Part shown: piece after piece, positions 16,706 to 24,916 of the stretch
Layout: each line of letters begins with the position of its first letter
Numbering within the stretch: the first letter of the stretch is position 1
DNA from: Lentisphaerota bacterium
GTDB taxonomy: Bacteria; Verrucomicrobiota; Lentisphaeria; Victivallales; Victivallaceae
NCBI GenBank assembly: GCA_015061885.1
Contig: SUVS01000011.1
Location: forward strand, 1 to 56,958
Length of the DNA: 56,958 nucleotides
Reading direction: 5' to 3'
Notes under the pieces: model-generated
What the model saw: the letters and a program-made list of their open reading frames with translations, nothing else
Told to the model about the DNA's origin: nothing
Database searches by the model: none
Translations under genes and position numbers: made by a program

Positions 16706-18238
16706 TTATTTATTGGGAATGAATTCAAACACTTCCACGGAGTTGTTGGTCAGAATTACATCGCCTTGCCAGAAGTTGGTGCATTTTTCATCCGCACAAC
16801 TCTGCTCCAAACGGGCTCGCTGATTGATCTGTTCAGCTTCCCACACGGTCGGATTGGCTGGCGAACCGAGGCGGCTCCACGCGGTAAAGGCATTGCTGTA
16901 AACTGCGTCGATCCTGTAACGCTTGAGGGTGCATCCTGCCGGGAGATTATCGACTTTGAGCGTAACTTTTTCGTTACTGCCGAATTTTCCGAAATCCGAT
17001 TCGTGGTTGTAGCAAGCCACTACCACCGCTCCGTCGGCACGGCGGGTGGCGATCATACCGCATTTTTCCGGCAGCTCTGTTGGAGTATCAAGGCGTTCTT
17101 CGCCCAGTTTGCTTGCCAGACTGAATGCCAATGCAATGGGTTTGCTCCAGCCGCGGGCGGTGTAGAAGGTGCGGTGTCCGTCAAAATCATTGGTATTGTA
17201 GTCCTGACCGGAAAGACAGATCATCATGCGTTCCGGCGGCATGGCAAGTTTGGTCATCAGGTCGATCAATTTGAAATAGAATGCCGAATAATATTCTGTT
17301 TCGCGGAAACGCATCCGGGGATCGCGGTCGATCCCCAGATACCCTTCTGCCGCCGCCGCCCATTCGTCAATAATGGCAGGACGGTCGCCCAGACCGTATT
17401 TTTCCATAATACTGCGGTAGGTCTGATACTGTTTGACTATGCTTTCGGGGCAGACTTTGTAGCGGTAGGGGTCGTGAACATCCTGCGGAATACTGCTGTA
17501 ACAATGCAGACTGGCAAAGTCAAAACGGGTACCGGTTTTGCCGGTAACAAAGTTTTTGCCGCAGGTAACATGTTTCATGACCCGTTCAAAGAATTCTTTG
17601 TAGTGTCCGCAGGAAGGACCGCCGACTTTGATTTTATCGGAAACGCTGTGAACACCGGCTTCAAAGTAATCGTAGAGCTTGCAGTATTCGGTCATCTTGG
17701 CTTCTTTCTGCTGGGGAGTACATTCAAAGAAAAATTCCGGATACATCCAGAAACCCAGATCCGGCTCGTTCCAGCAATGGAAGAACCACTGCGAAATCGT
17801 TTCAATACCATAGCGGTCGATCAGGTGTTGGGTCTGGGCTTTACAAAGCATCTGCCACTCGGTGTAATCTGCCGGTTTGGAGCGGCAGAAGCGTTTATCC
17901 TTGTAGCGTTTACCGCTCAAATTCACCGGGTCTGCGGCCATGACTACGGGCATGAAGTTGAAGCATAGCAGAACTTTGAACCCCATATTTACAACAATAT
18001 CAAAGCGTTTATCCTGTTCGGAAAAATCAAAGACCAGATTGCCGTTTTCATCGCGGGATACCACATCTTCAAACATGGAATAAAGCCGCAGATACTGGGC
18101 ACATTTCTGATCGGAAAACTTGTTCAGAATGGTCTGCCCCCAGATATCTTCCACCGCATCGGTGGGGTGAAAATGCACATTGTTCCAGAAATTTCTTTTG
18201 CGTTCGCCGGTGGCGGCGGCGTTTACATTCAATAACAT
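16706..18238 (-). CDS. GH39-family glycoside hydrolase (beta-xylosidase/alpha-L-iduronidase type)
   Basis: 510 residues: a TIM barrel with the acid/base HCWNEPD (E158) and nucleophile IIDEW (E292), then a beta-sandwich (~390-510). Activities known in GH39 include beta-xylosidase and alpha-L-iduronidase; its place as the last gene of a glucuronate-catabolic operon argues for a uronic-acid-containing substrate, but that is inference. ATG 18238 follows a perfect AGGAGG. No signal peptide, so it probably works on imported oligosaccharides. The gene ends before a strong terminator. Confidence 0.85.
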   Translation of the reverse strand: MLLNVNAAATGERKRNFWNNVHFHPTDAVEDIWGQTILNKFSDQKCAQYLRLYSMFEDVVSRDENGNLVFDFSEQDKRFDIVVNMGFKVLLCFNFMPVVMAADPVNLSGKRYKDKRFCRSKPADYTEWQMLCKAQTQHLIDRYGIETISQWFFHCWNEPDLGFWMYPEFFFECTPQQKEAKMTEYCKLYDYFEAGVHSVSDKIKVGGPSCGHYKEFFERVMKHVTCGKNFVTGKTGTRFDFASLHCYSSIPQDVHDPYRYKVCPESIVKQYQTYRSIMEKYGLGDRPAIIDEWAAAAEGYLGIDRDPRMRFRETEYYSAFYFKLIDLMTKLAMPPERMMICLSGQDYNTNDFDGHRTFYTARGWSKPIALAFSLASKLGEERLDTPTELPEKCGMIATRRADGAVVVACYNHESDFGKFGSNEKVTLKVDNLPAGCTLKRYRIDAVYSNAFTAWSRLGSPANPTVWEAEQINQRARLEQSCADEKCTNFWQGDVILTNNSVEVFEFIPNK

Positions 18239-18261
18239 AATATATCCTCCTGATGAAATAT

Positions 18262-19221
18262 TTAATCTTCTTTACAGCCCAGAGTTTCCAATATACCACG
18301 CAAATACCCGGTGGCAAACAAATTGCCCTGCATGGTGTAGCCGAAAGATTCGTTGCTTTCGCCCGCCATGGTCGGGGTGTGGTCGGGGCGGATCAGGCAA
18401 TCGGGGGCACACTTTTGCAGATGTGCCAGCAATTTGGGCATATCGGTCGGGCCGTTGTCGTGGAAGGTTTCTACAAAGTTGTCGCTGACTCCGGTAATAT
18501 CCCGGAAGTGGAAGAAGAAGACCTTTTTGCCAAATTCCTCCAGCAATGCAAAAACATCTTCCCCCATGGCACGGAATGTTGCCTGACAGAAGGTTACACC
18601 CAGTGCCGGACTCGGCACTTCACGCAGTACCCGGCGATAGGCATCGGCTGAAATAAGTATTCTCGGATACCCCAACAGTTGCGGTATCGGCGGATCATCC
18701 GGATGCATACCCATTTGTACGCCTGCGGCTTCTGCCGCCGGAGTTACGGCTTTGAGAAAATAAATGATATTGTCCCAGAGTTTTTCGTGGCTCATTTTCA
18801 ACGGTTCGCTATTGTCGATATCTGCAACATTGAACCCGCTGGTCAATGCTCCGCCGCGTTCAAGCAAATCATTTTTACTGCGGTACCAGCCCACGCCTGC
18901 CATAAAGTTGAAGCAAAGGAGCTTCAAACCGAGTTTGCCCATATTGGTGAGCATGGCACAATATTTTTCAATATCTTCATCTCTGCCGGGCAGACCCAGT
19001 TTGATGCGGGTCATATCAAACTCATCGCCTTCAAGGGCGTAGAGCTTGAATCCGGCATCGGCAAAGCGGTCACGGACTGTTTTCAACGAATTGTAATCCG
19101 AGGGATCGGGCATTCCGGTAAGTTCCGGTGCCGCTTTGGTAACGGCATAATCAATTCCCAACTGGCGTGCCAACTGCCATTGCAGATTGGGCTTGGCCGG
19201 GAGCATAAGTGAACATTTCAT
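18262..19221 (-). CDS. uxuA: Mannonate dehydratase
   Basis: Converts D-mannonate to 2-keto-3-deoxygluconate (KDG). The 319-residue TIM barrel shows the metal and active-site blocks HPDDPP (173-178), FCQATF with C212, HFRDI (238-242) and DHTPTMAGE. The start ATG 19221 has GGAG at the right distance and lies 4 nt after the SDR stop; a longer start would overlap that gene. It is a little shorter than typical UxuA proteins, without an obvious missing block. Confidence 0.93.
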   Translation of the reverse strand: MKCSLMLPAKPNLQWQLARQLGIDYAVTKAAPELTGMPDPSDYNSLKTVRDRFADAGFKLYALEGDEFDMTRIKLGLPGRDEDIEKYCAMLTNMGKLGLKLLCFNFMAGVGWYRSKNDLLERGGALTSGFNVADIDNSEPLKMSHEKLWDNIIYFLKAVTPAAEAAGVQMGMHPDDPPIPQLLGYPRILISADAYRRVLREVPSPALGVTFCQATFRAMGEDVFALLEEFGKKVFFFHFRDITGVSDNFVETFHDNGPTDMPKLLAHLQKCAPDCLIRPDHTPTMAGESNESFGYTMQGNLFATGYLRGILETLGCKED

Positions 19222-19225
19222 AATT

Positions 19226-20077
19226 TTACACTCCGGTCGAAGCAAGGAAACCGCCATCTACCGGCACGGTTATACCGGTAACGAATGCCGCTTTGCAGTC
19301 ATCGAGCAGCCATTCCACACAGCCCAAAAGTTCCGGAGCTTCGCCGAAACGCTGTAATGGTGTATGCTGCATAACGCGTTCACCGCGGGGAGACAAGCCG
19401 CCGTCGGGTGTACGCAAGTATTTGATACTGCGTTCATTGACAAAAAATCCGGGGGCGATGGCGTTTACGCGGATATTGGCCGGAGCATAGTAATTGGCAA
19501 GGAACTGTGTAAAGTTGCTGATCGCCGCTTTGCTCATGGCGTAAGCCGCCACGCGGGTGAGGGGCTTGTAGGTGTTCATTGAGGCAAAGTTGATGATACT
19601 GCCGGAACCGGCTTTGGCCATTTGAGCCCCGAAAATACGGCTGGGCAATACTGTACCGATGGTATTGATTTTAAGCACACTGGCAAACGCTTCCATATCA
19701 ATATCGGAAAACCCCCGTTCGCCTTCGGGCAGGGTGCCGTCGAGTTCACGCGGGTCAAACTGGGTGATGGTGCTCATGGCATTGATATTGTTGCCGCCGG
19801 CACCGTTGATAAGTATGCGGCAAAGCCCCCATTCGGCGGCAACAGTATCCGCGATTTCCTGCATACGCTTTTCGTCAGTTACATCACCGGCTTCAATACG
19901 GCAGATGCCGCCATTGGCCTTGATTACATCAGCTACAGTTTGAAGTTTTTCAGCAGTTCTGCCGATCAAAACGACTTTGGCTCCTTTATCTGCCAGAAAT
20001 TTGGCGATTTCCGAACAGAGCGTGCCGCCGGCACCGGTTACAACAGCTACTTTGTCTTTCCAGACCATTTCATTCAT
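19226..20077 (-). CDS. SDR oxidoreductase, probable fructuronate reductase (D-mannonate oxidoreductase)
   Basis: 283 residues, classical SDR fold: nucleotide motif TGAGGTLCSEIA (~14-25), NGAGGN, catalytic S166, Y179 and K183, and a C-terminal VPVDGGFLAS. Position between uxaC and uxuA indicates reduction of D-fructuronate to D-mannonate, replacing the unrelated UxuB dehydrogenase. It overlaps uxaC by 4 nt (ATGA), and GGAGG precedes the ATG. Nucleotide preference cannot be stated with confidence. Confidence 0.87.
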   Translation of the reverse strand: MNEMVWKDKVAVVTGAGGTLCSEIAKFLADKGAKVVLIGRTAEKLQTVADVIKANGGICRIEAGDVTDEKRMQEIADTVAAEWGLCRILINGAGGNNINAMSTITQFDPRELDGTLPEGERGFSDIDMEAFASVLKINTIGTVLPSRIFGAQMAKAGSGSIINFASMNTYKPLTRVAAYAMSKAAISNFTQFLANYYAPANIRVNAIAPGFFVNERSIKYLRTPDGGLSPRGERVMQHTPLQRFGEAPELLGCVEWLLDDCKAAFVTGITVPVDGGFLASTGV

Positions 20078-21444
20078 AATTCAATTCCTCCGAGGTATTC
20101 GGCGGCGTTTTCAAAACATACCGCTTTTACTGTTTTAATAAGTTCATTTTCATCGTCGGGCATTTCGCCTTTGGCGGCTTTTTCAGCGAGCCATGCACAG
20201 AATACTCTGCGGAAATATTCATGGCGGACAAAACTCAAAAAGCTCCGCGAATCGGTGGTCATGCCGATAAACTGACTCAATACACCGAATGCGGCGGTAT
20301 TTTCAAAGCCGTCACGCATGCCGTAAATATGGTCGCAGTACCACCACGCGGGCCCCAACTGTACTTTGCCGCGTACTCCGTCGCCGGGGAATGAACCGGC
20401 AAGCACCGCAAACGCCGCATGATCTGCCGGGTTGAGCGTAAAGAGTATCGTGCGGGGCAAACCTTCAATTGAAGACTCCATATCATCAAGCATATTAGCC
20501 AATGCTTCGGTATTGGCTGTATGCCCGATAGCGGCAAAACCTCCGGCCGGTCCGGCGGCGGCACGCAAACGGCTGCTGGTTTTCCGCTGGGCTCCGATGT
20601 GCAGAAGCAGAAGCCATGAGCGTTTGCTGTAAAGTCCGGCAAGTTTTTTCAGGATCGCCGAAGCTAAAAGCATTTTTTCGGCGGCGGAAACGGTTTTGTT
20701 TTTTACTGTTTTATCGTAAATCATTTCCGCTTTCTTTTCGTCGCAAACAGCATACGCAAAACCGTTATCCAGCGAGTGGTCGGCAATGCGGCAATTTACT
20801 TTATGAAAATCGTCAATGCGTTTTTCCACGGCATTGATAAATGCTTCAAAGCTGTTGACCGGCATCCGGGTATCTTCCGCAAGTTTGCTGACAAATTCAG
20901 CCGTGGGAACAAGTATATCATCTCCGCGGAGCGACGGCACATTGCCGGGTATATTATTGAAACACTCCACATTGTCGTTCAAAGCACAGCACGGTGCAGA
21001 ATAAACAACATTAAAGCGTTTGAGCAGACTTTGAACCGAAAAGTCATCACCGGAAAGCATTACTCTGGTAGTTTCCCAGATCTCATCGGCAGTTTCCGGC
21101 GTAAGTTTTTTTTCGATATTGAAAATCCGTTTCAATTCAAGCTGACTCCACGCGTAAAGCGGGTTGCCGATAAGTTTGGGCAGTGTTTCCGCCCAAGCGT
21201 TGAACTTCTCGCGATTGGAGGCATTGCCGGTGATGAGTTTTTCCGGCACTCCGCAAATACGCATGGCACGGTGTTTGTACGGATCACTGATGACCCACAA
21301 TTCGGCAATGTCGGCAAATTTGCGGTTTTCAATAAGGTCTTTGACCGGCAGATGGTTGTGAAAGTCAACGACCGGCAGTCCGGCGGCTGCCTGATAGAGC
21401 TTTTGAGCTAAAGGATCGTTGAGCAGAAAATTTTCGTTAAACAT
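20074..21444 (-). CDS. uxaC: Glucuronate (uronate) isomerase
   Basis: Isomerises D-glucuronate to D-fructuronate, the entry step of the pathway encoded here. The protein (456 residues) opens MFNENFLLND, as UxaC proteins do, with PVVDFHNHLP supplying metal-binding histidines and TTDSRSFLSFVRHEYFRR near the C-terminus. I chose ATG 21444, with GGGTG upstream, rather than ATG 21456 directly behind the iclR stop. It overlaps the SDR gene by 4 nt. Confidence 0.93.
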   Translation of the reverse strand: MFNENFLLNDPLAQKLYQAAAGLPVVDFHNHLPVKDLIENRKFADIAELWVISDPYKHRAMRICGVPEKLITGNASNREKFNAWAETLPKLIGNPLYAWSQLELKRIFNIEKKLTPETADEIWETTRVMLSGDDFSVQSLLKRFNVVYSAPCCALNDNVECFNNIPGNVPSLRGDDILVPTAEFVSKLAEDTRMPVNSFEAFINAVEKRIDDFHKVNCRIADHSLDNGFAYAVCDEKKAEMIYDKTVKNKTVSAAEKMLLASAILKKLAGLYSKRSWLLLLHIGAQRKTSSRLRAAAGPAGGFAAIGHTANTEALANMLDDMESSIEGLPRTILFTLNPADHAAFAVLAGSFPGDGVRGKVQLGPAWWYCDHIYGMRDGFENTAAFGVLSQFIGMTTDSRSFLSFVRHEYFRRVFCAWLAEKAAKGEMPDDENELIKTVKAVCFENAAEYLGGIEL

Positions 21445-21459
21445 TTTTACACCCATATT

Positions 21460-22200
21460 TTATGGCATAAGCTCCCCGCAGAAGCGGGCTGTTTTCCGCA
21501 TGGATTCCAGCAAAACGGATAAATCGTTTTTTTCAAACTCTCCTGGCATACTCAACAATGTCAGAACTCCCCGCACCTCATTTTCAGAACAAACCGCTAC
21601 GCTCAAGGCGTCGATCTGCGGGCGTTGCTCCGGATTTGCCGAAGAGCGGTTGAGTGAATAACCGTCACGCTTGTAATCCGCAAGCTGCTGTTTGAGTTTT
21701 GCGGGGTTCACTGCCTGCGACAGAATTGCTCCCCTTGGGGTTTTCGGCATATCTGCAAGCAGTATTATTGCTACCGAACCGCCGTCTTTAAGCTCAAAAC
21801 GGGTTCCGGGGGCGGCGGTCAAAGCTATATCCCACGGTGCTTTGGCACTCAAAACGCTGACATGTTCGCTCGCGTCGGGTACGGAGAGTTTTACTGAATA
21901 ACCCACCTGCCGGGCCAGATAGTCCAGTGCCGGCTGCAGCGGGCGGTATTTTTCCAGCTGCAGTTCGGTCTTGCGGCTCAAACGGGCAATGGCAGGGGAT
22001 ATATCGTATTTATTGCCGGGCAGTTTGACCAGCCAGTTTACCGCCACCAGCGTGGCAATGATCCGGTAGCAGGTCGCCTGCGGTATTTTCAAGGCGGCAA
22101 TAAGTTCCGGCTGGGATACCCGCCCCGGATGGGAGGCTATGTATTCCATAACCTCCACCGAGCGTTCCAGTACCGGAATTTTATTTTTGATGTCAGTCAT
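21460..22200 (-). CDS. IclR-family transcriptional regulator
   Basis: 246 residues: N-terminal winged helix (~8-65, VLERSVEVMEYIA, QATCYRIIATL) and a C-terminal ligand-binding domain. It lies inside the uronate operon, so it most likely controls it in response to a pathway intermediate such as KDG or KDPG, as KdgR does elsewhere; that role is inferred from context. The start overlaps the RraA-like stop by one base (TGATG), indicating translational coupling. Candidate operator dyads lie upstream of the first gene. Confidence 0.9.
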   Translation of the reverse strand: MTDIKNKIPVLERSVEVMEYIASHPGRVSQPELIAALKIPQATCYRIIATLVAVNWLVKLPGNKYDISPAIARLSRKTELQLEKYRPLQPALDYLARQVGYSVKLSVPDASEHVSVLSAKAPWDIALTAAPGTRFELKDGGSVAIILLADMPKTPRGAILSQAVNPAKLKQQLADYKRDGYSLNRSSANPEQRPQIDALSVAVCSENEVRGVLTLLSMPGEFEKNDLSVLLESMRKTARFCGELMP

Positions 22201-22955
22201 CAGAAATATCCGCCCTTGGCGATGATTTCAGAAATACTGTCGCCCTGATGCACCCAACTGAAAATATCCACTTCAGTTCTTTCAATACCTTCAGCCCGCA
22301 GCAATACCGGGTAAGCTATTTCGCGGGGGATGCACAGCACTCCGTCAATGTCGCCCATAATAATATCGCCGGGGCGGACAGTCACTTTACCGATGCGGAT
22401 CGGCACCTGATAGTGTGTTATCATACAGCGGCCCAGCGAACCATTGCTGGTACGGTATTTGTAGAAAACCGGAAAATCCTGTTCCAGAATCTGTTTGGTA
22501 TCGCGGATACCGCCGGCAATGACTGCACCGCGAATCTTTTTGCTTTTTGCGGTTGCGGTCATAACGCCGCCCCACAGACTGGCTTCGGTATCTTCAGAGG
22601 TATCCCAGACTACCACGCCTTCGGGCTTCATATCGTCAAGCATCTGTGCCCGGAAGGTCATTTCGCCTTCGATCATACAGTTTGGGGCACTTTTTACCGT
22701 AAAGGCTTCTCCGGCAACGACCATTTCGTCCCGCAGCGGCATGATGTCGCTGGGCAGATTCTGGTTGAGCAGACAGTTTTCACGCAATACATCGTTGATA
22801 CAACCGGTGTAGAGTTTTTCGTAGCGTTCGCAAAGCTCTTTTACCGGAATGGGGAAGTCGTTGGTCGGGATGTGCTGGCGGTTTTCAATGAGTTTATCCA
22901 ACTTCATCAGACCGGCTTCTTTGGCACGCTCACGCATATCCTGCAATGAAGGCAT
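22200..22955 (-). CDS. RraA-family protein (HMG/CHA-aldolase-like)
   Basis: 251 residues with the family signatures GGIRDTKQI (~149) and PGDIIMGDIDGVLCIPRE. Members are class II aldolases or decarboxylases for 4-hydroxy-2-oxo acids, and E. coli RraA binds RNase E. In a uronate operon an aldolase or dehydratase-like role on a keto-acid is more likely than RNase control. It starts 24 nt after eda and overlaps iclR by one base. Confidence 0.85.
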   Translation of the reverse strand: MPSLQDMRERAKEAGLMKLDKLIENRQHIPTNDFPIPVKELCERYEKLYTGCINDVLRENCLLNQNLPSDIMPLRDEMVVAGEAFTVKSAPNCMIEGEMTFRAQMLDDMKPEGVVVWDTSEDTEASLWGGVMTATAKSKKIRGAVIAGGIRDTKQILEQDFPVFYKYRTSNGSLGRCMITHYQVPIRIGKVTVRPGDIIMGDIDGVLCIPREIAYPVLLRAEGIERTEVDIFSWVHQGDSISEIIAKGGYF

Positions 22956-22979
22956 AGTTCACCTCTTTCTTTTTTGGTG

Positions 22980-23588
22980 TCAGGCAATATATTTTTTTGC
23001 AATTGCGGCGGCGTCGCGGATCACGGAATCTTCGCACTTATTGAGCCAGGTGCCGCCCACTGCCGCAACTTCCTTTATGGCCAGGTAATCTTCCACATTA
23101 GCCGGTTTGACCCCGCCGGTAGGCATAAATCTTACACCCAGATGCTTGTATGGAGCGATCAGGCTTTTGAGCATATTGACTCCGCCGGCAGCTTCAGCCG
23201 GGAAGAATTTGAGCGTGGTGAACCCTGCCGCCATTGCCTGTTCGATTTCACTGGGGGTGCAGACTCCGGGGATGAAATCAAATCCGCATTTGATAGCTTC
23301 TCCGGCAACCACCGGGTTGAAACCGGGAGCAACACCGAATTTGGCACCGGCATCAGCGGCACGGTGTAAGTCCGCTACATTCAGAATCGTACCCGCCCCG
23401 ATGTACATTTCAGGGAAACGCTTGGAAGCCTCGCGGATAATGCTTTCAGCTGCGGCGGTACGGAAAGTGATTTCCGCAGCAGGCAAGCCGTTTTTGCACA
23501 GTTGTTCGCACACCTGCAAGCCTTCTTCAAGGGTGTTGAGTACCAATACCGGTACGATTTTGATTTGATTGAGTTTGTCAGCAATCAT
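22980..23588 (-). CDS. eda: KDPG/KHG aldolase
   Basis: 202 residues; cleaves 2-keto-3-deoxy-6-phosphogluconate to pyruvate and glyceraldehyde-3-phosphate. EITFRT with E39 and TTLKFFPAE with the Schiff-base lysine K127 are intact, as are GAGTIL and PTGGV. It is the first gene of the seven-gene operon, with GAGG before the ATG and a good promoter upstream. A KDG kinase, needed to make its substrate, is absent from the operon. Confidence 0.93.
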   Translation of the reverse strand: MIADKLNQIKIVPVLVLNTLEEGLQVCEQLCKNGLPAAEITFRTAAAESIIREASKRFPEMYIGAGTILNVADLHRAADAGAKFGVAPGFNPVVAGEAIKCGFDFIPGVCTPSEIEQAMAAGFTTLKFFPAEAAGGVNMLKSLIAPYKHLGVRFMPTGGVKPANVEDYLAIKEVAAVGGTWLNKCEDSVIRDAAAIAKKYIA

Positions 23589-23595
23589 TTTTTTT

Positions 23596-23651
23596 ACCTC
23601 AATTTGTTGGTTTTATTCTTATTTGAATAAATATTATTCTTTAATTGAGGT
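23596..23651 (-). promoter_or_regulatory. Operator-like dyads in the eda leader (candidate IclR site)
   Basis: A perfect inverted repeat GAATAA-ATA-TTATTC sits at 23625-23639, and a 9-bp inverted pair ACCTCAATT (23596-23604) / AATTGAGGT (23643-23651) surrounds it. TTATTCTT also occurs twice as a direct repeat. The sites lie between the -10 box and the ATG, a typical repressor position. Confidence 0.5.
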
Positions 23652-23680
23652 AATATACACTTATTTTCCAAATATTGCAA
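23652..23680 (-). promoter_or_regulatory. Promoter of the uronate operon
   Basis: Minus strand: TTGCAA (23680-23675), 17-nt spacer, TATATT (23657-23652). Confidence 0.7.
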
Positions 23681-23770
23681 ATTGAAAAGTCCCACCCCAA
23701 ACAAAAAAATTTATTTGCTATCAGCTTATAAACTTGACAGTTCAAGTATTTGGGGTGTATCTTTGCGTAC

Positions 23771-24916
23771 TTATTTATTTCTGCCGAAAATCAAAGCTCC
23801 CACGGCGGCGGTAAAAGGTGCTACCAGTACCAAACCGAAACTGCCGACGAGGGTTTTTACTGCTTCGCTTGCTACATAGGGGTTGTTGATAAAATCCACC
23901 GGACTGGTGCCTTGAGCGGCAAAAGTCATCATCAAAGTCAGATACCCGCCGGAATATGCCAACAGCAATGTAGTGGTCATGGTGCCGACCACGCTTCTGC
24001 CGATGCGGATACCGGACTGGAAAAGCTCTTTGGCGGAAAGTCCGCCGCGGCGGCGGTCGATTTCTTCGATACCGCTTGCCACATCCATTGCCAGATCCAT
24101 GACTGCTCCGGAGCTGGAGAGGAAGATCGCCCCGATAAATATTTCTGACAGATTCAAATTCGGGTATCCGCTGTTGAGCAATGTCTGGCTGTAAGGCATG
24201 ACCGCTCCGTTTATCTTAAAAAGATGGGTGAAGATCCAGCCGGTTATGCAACTTGCCAATACGCCGAGCAACGACCCTGCCAAAGCTGTAAAACCCTTGC
24301 GGGTAAATCCGCCGATCAGGATTATGATGACTACCGACAATACCATTACAGCCAGAAATGTTATCAGCAGTGCATTGGCTCCGGCAAGACAAAGCGGTAT
24401 GACCGCTTTCCACACCACCAGACAACTGAAAACAAAAGAGAGCAGTGCATTGAACCCCGTCCAGTTGCCGAAAATCATTAAAAGCAGTGCGAATAAGAGA
24501 AAAAGCACTATTGCCCAGTCGATCCGGTAATGATCCTGGGCGTTTACTGTATCGCGTTCCGGATCGGCATCGTGCATTATGCCGACTAAAACGGTATCGC
24601 CCGGTTCAAAGAGTTTATCCAGATCCATTTGCATACGCAATTCATTGGCGGCACGGAAGTGTTTTCCCGCATATTTTCCGGAAAGCACTTCGATTTGCAA
24701 CACCTGCGAACCGTAACAGAGAAAACCATTGCGGACAACTTCGCTGTTATCGGTGCTGATAACTCTGGCTTTTTCTTTGGTACCGAGCGACGGCTTTTTA
24801 GCCAGCGGTTCAAAAAACACCAGCAGCAGCGAAAATGCAATCATCACCAAGCTCATAATAAGCTCGTTGCGATTTGCAGACAGGTGTTTTTTCAGCCGGA
24901 TAAAGAGTTTGTTCAT
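23771..24916 (-). CDS. YibE/F-like integral membrane protein
   Basis: 381 residues. A cytoplasmic N-terminus, one TM, an extracytoplasmic region (~50-140) and then six to seven TM segments, with IGGFTRKG, SSGAVMDLAMDVASGIEEI and IGRSVVGTMTTTLLLAYSGGYL typical of YibE/F proteins. Function of the family is unknown; metal or small-molecule transport has been suggested. The ATG at 24916 overlaps the alkaline phosphatase stop by one base (TGATG), so the two are translationally coupled. Confidence 0.85.
   Translation of the reverse strand: MNKLFIRLKKHLSANRNELIMSLVMIAFSLLLVFFEPLAKKPSLGTKEKARVISTDNSEVVRNGFLCYGSQVLQIEVLSGKYAGKHFRAANELRMQMDLDKLFEPGDTVLVGIMHDADPERDTVNAQDHYRIDWAIVLFLLFALLLMIFGNWTGFNALLSFVFSCLVVWKAVIPLCLAGANALLITFLAVMVLSVVIIILIGGFTRKGFTALAGSLLGVLASCITGWIFTHLFKINGAVMPYSQTLLNSGYPNLNLSEIFIGAIFLSSSGAVMDLAMDVASGIEEIDRRRGGLSAKELFQSGIRIGRSVVGTMTTTLLLAYSGGYLTLMMTFAAQGTSPVDFINNPYVASEAVKTLVGSFGLVLVAPFTAAVGALIFGRNK

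Noticed and set aside
16766-17968. 400-codon plus-strand frame across GH39
   Set aside because: It lies opposite a gene with clear GH39 catalytic motifs; no start signal or family.
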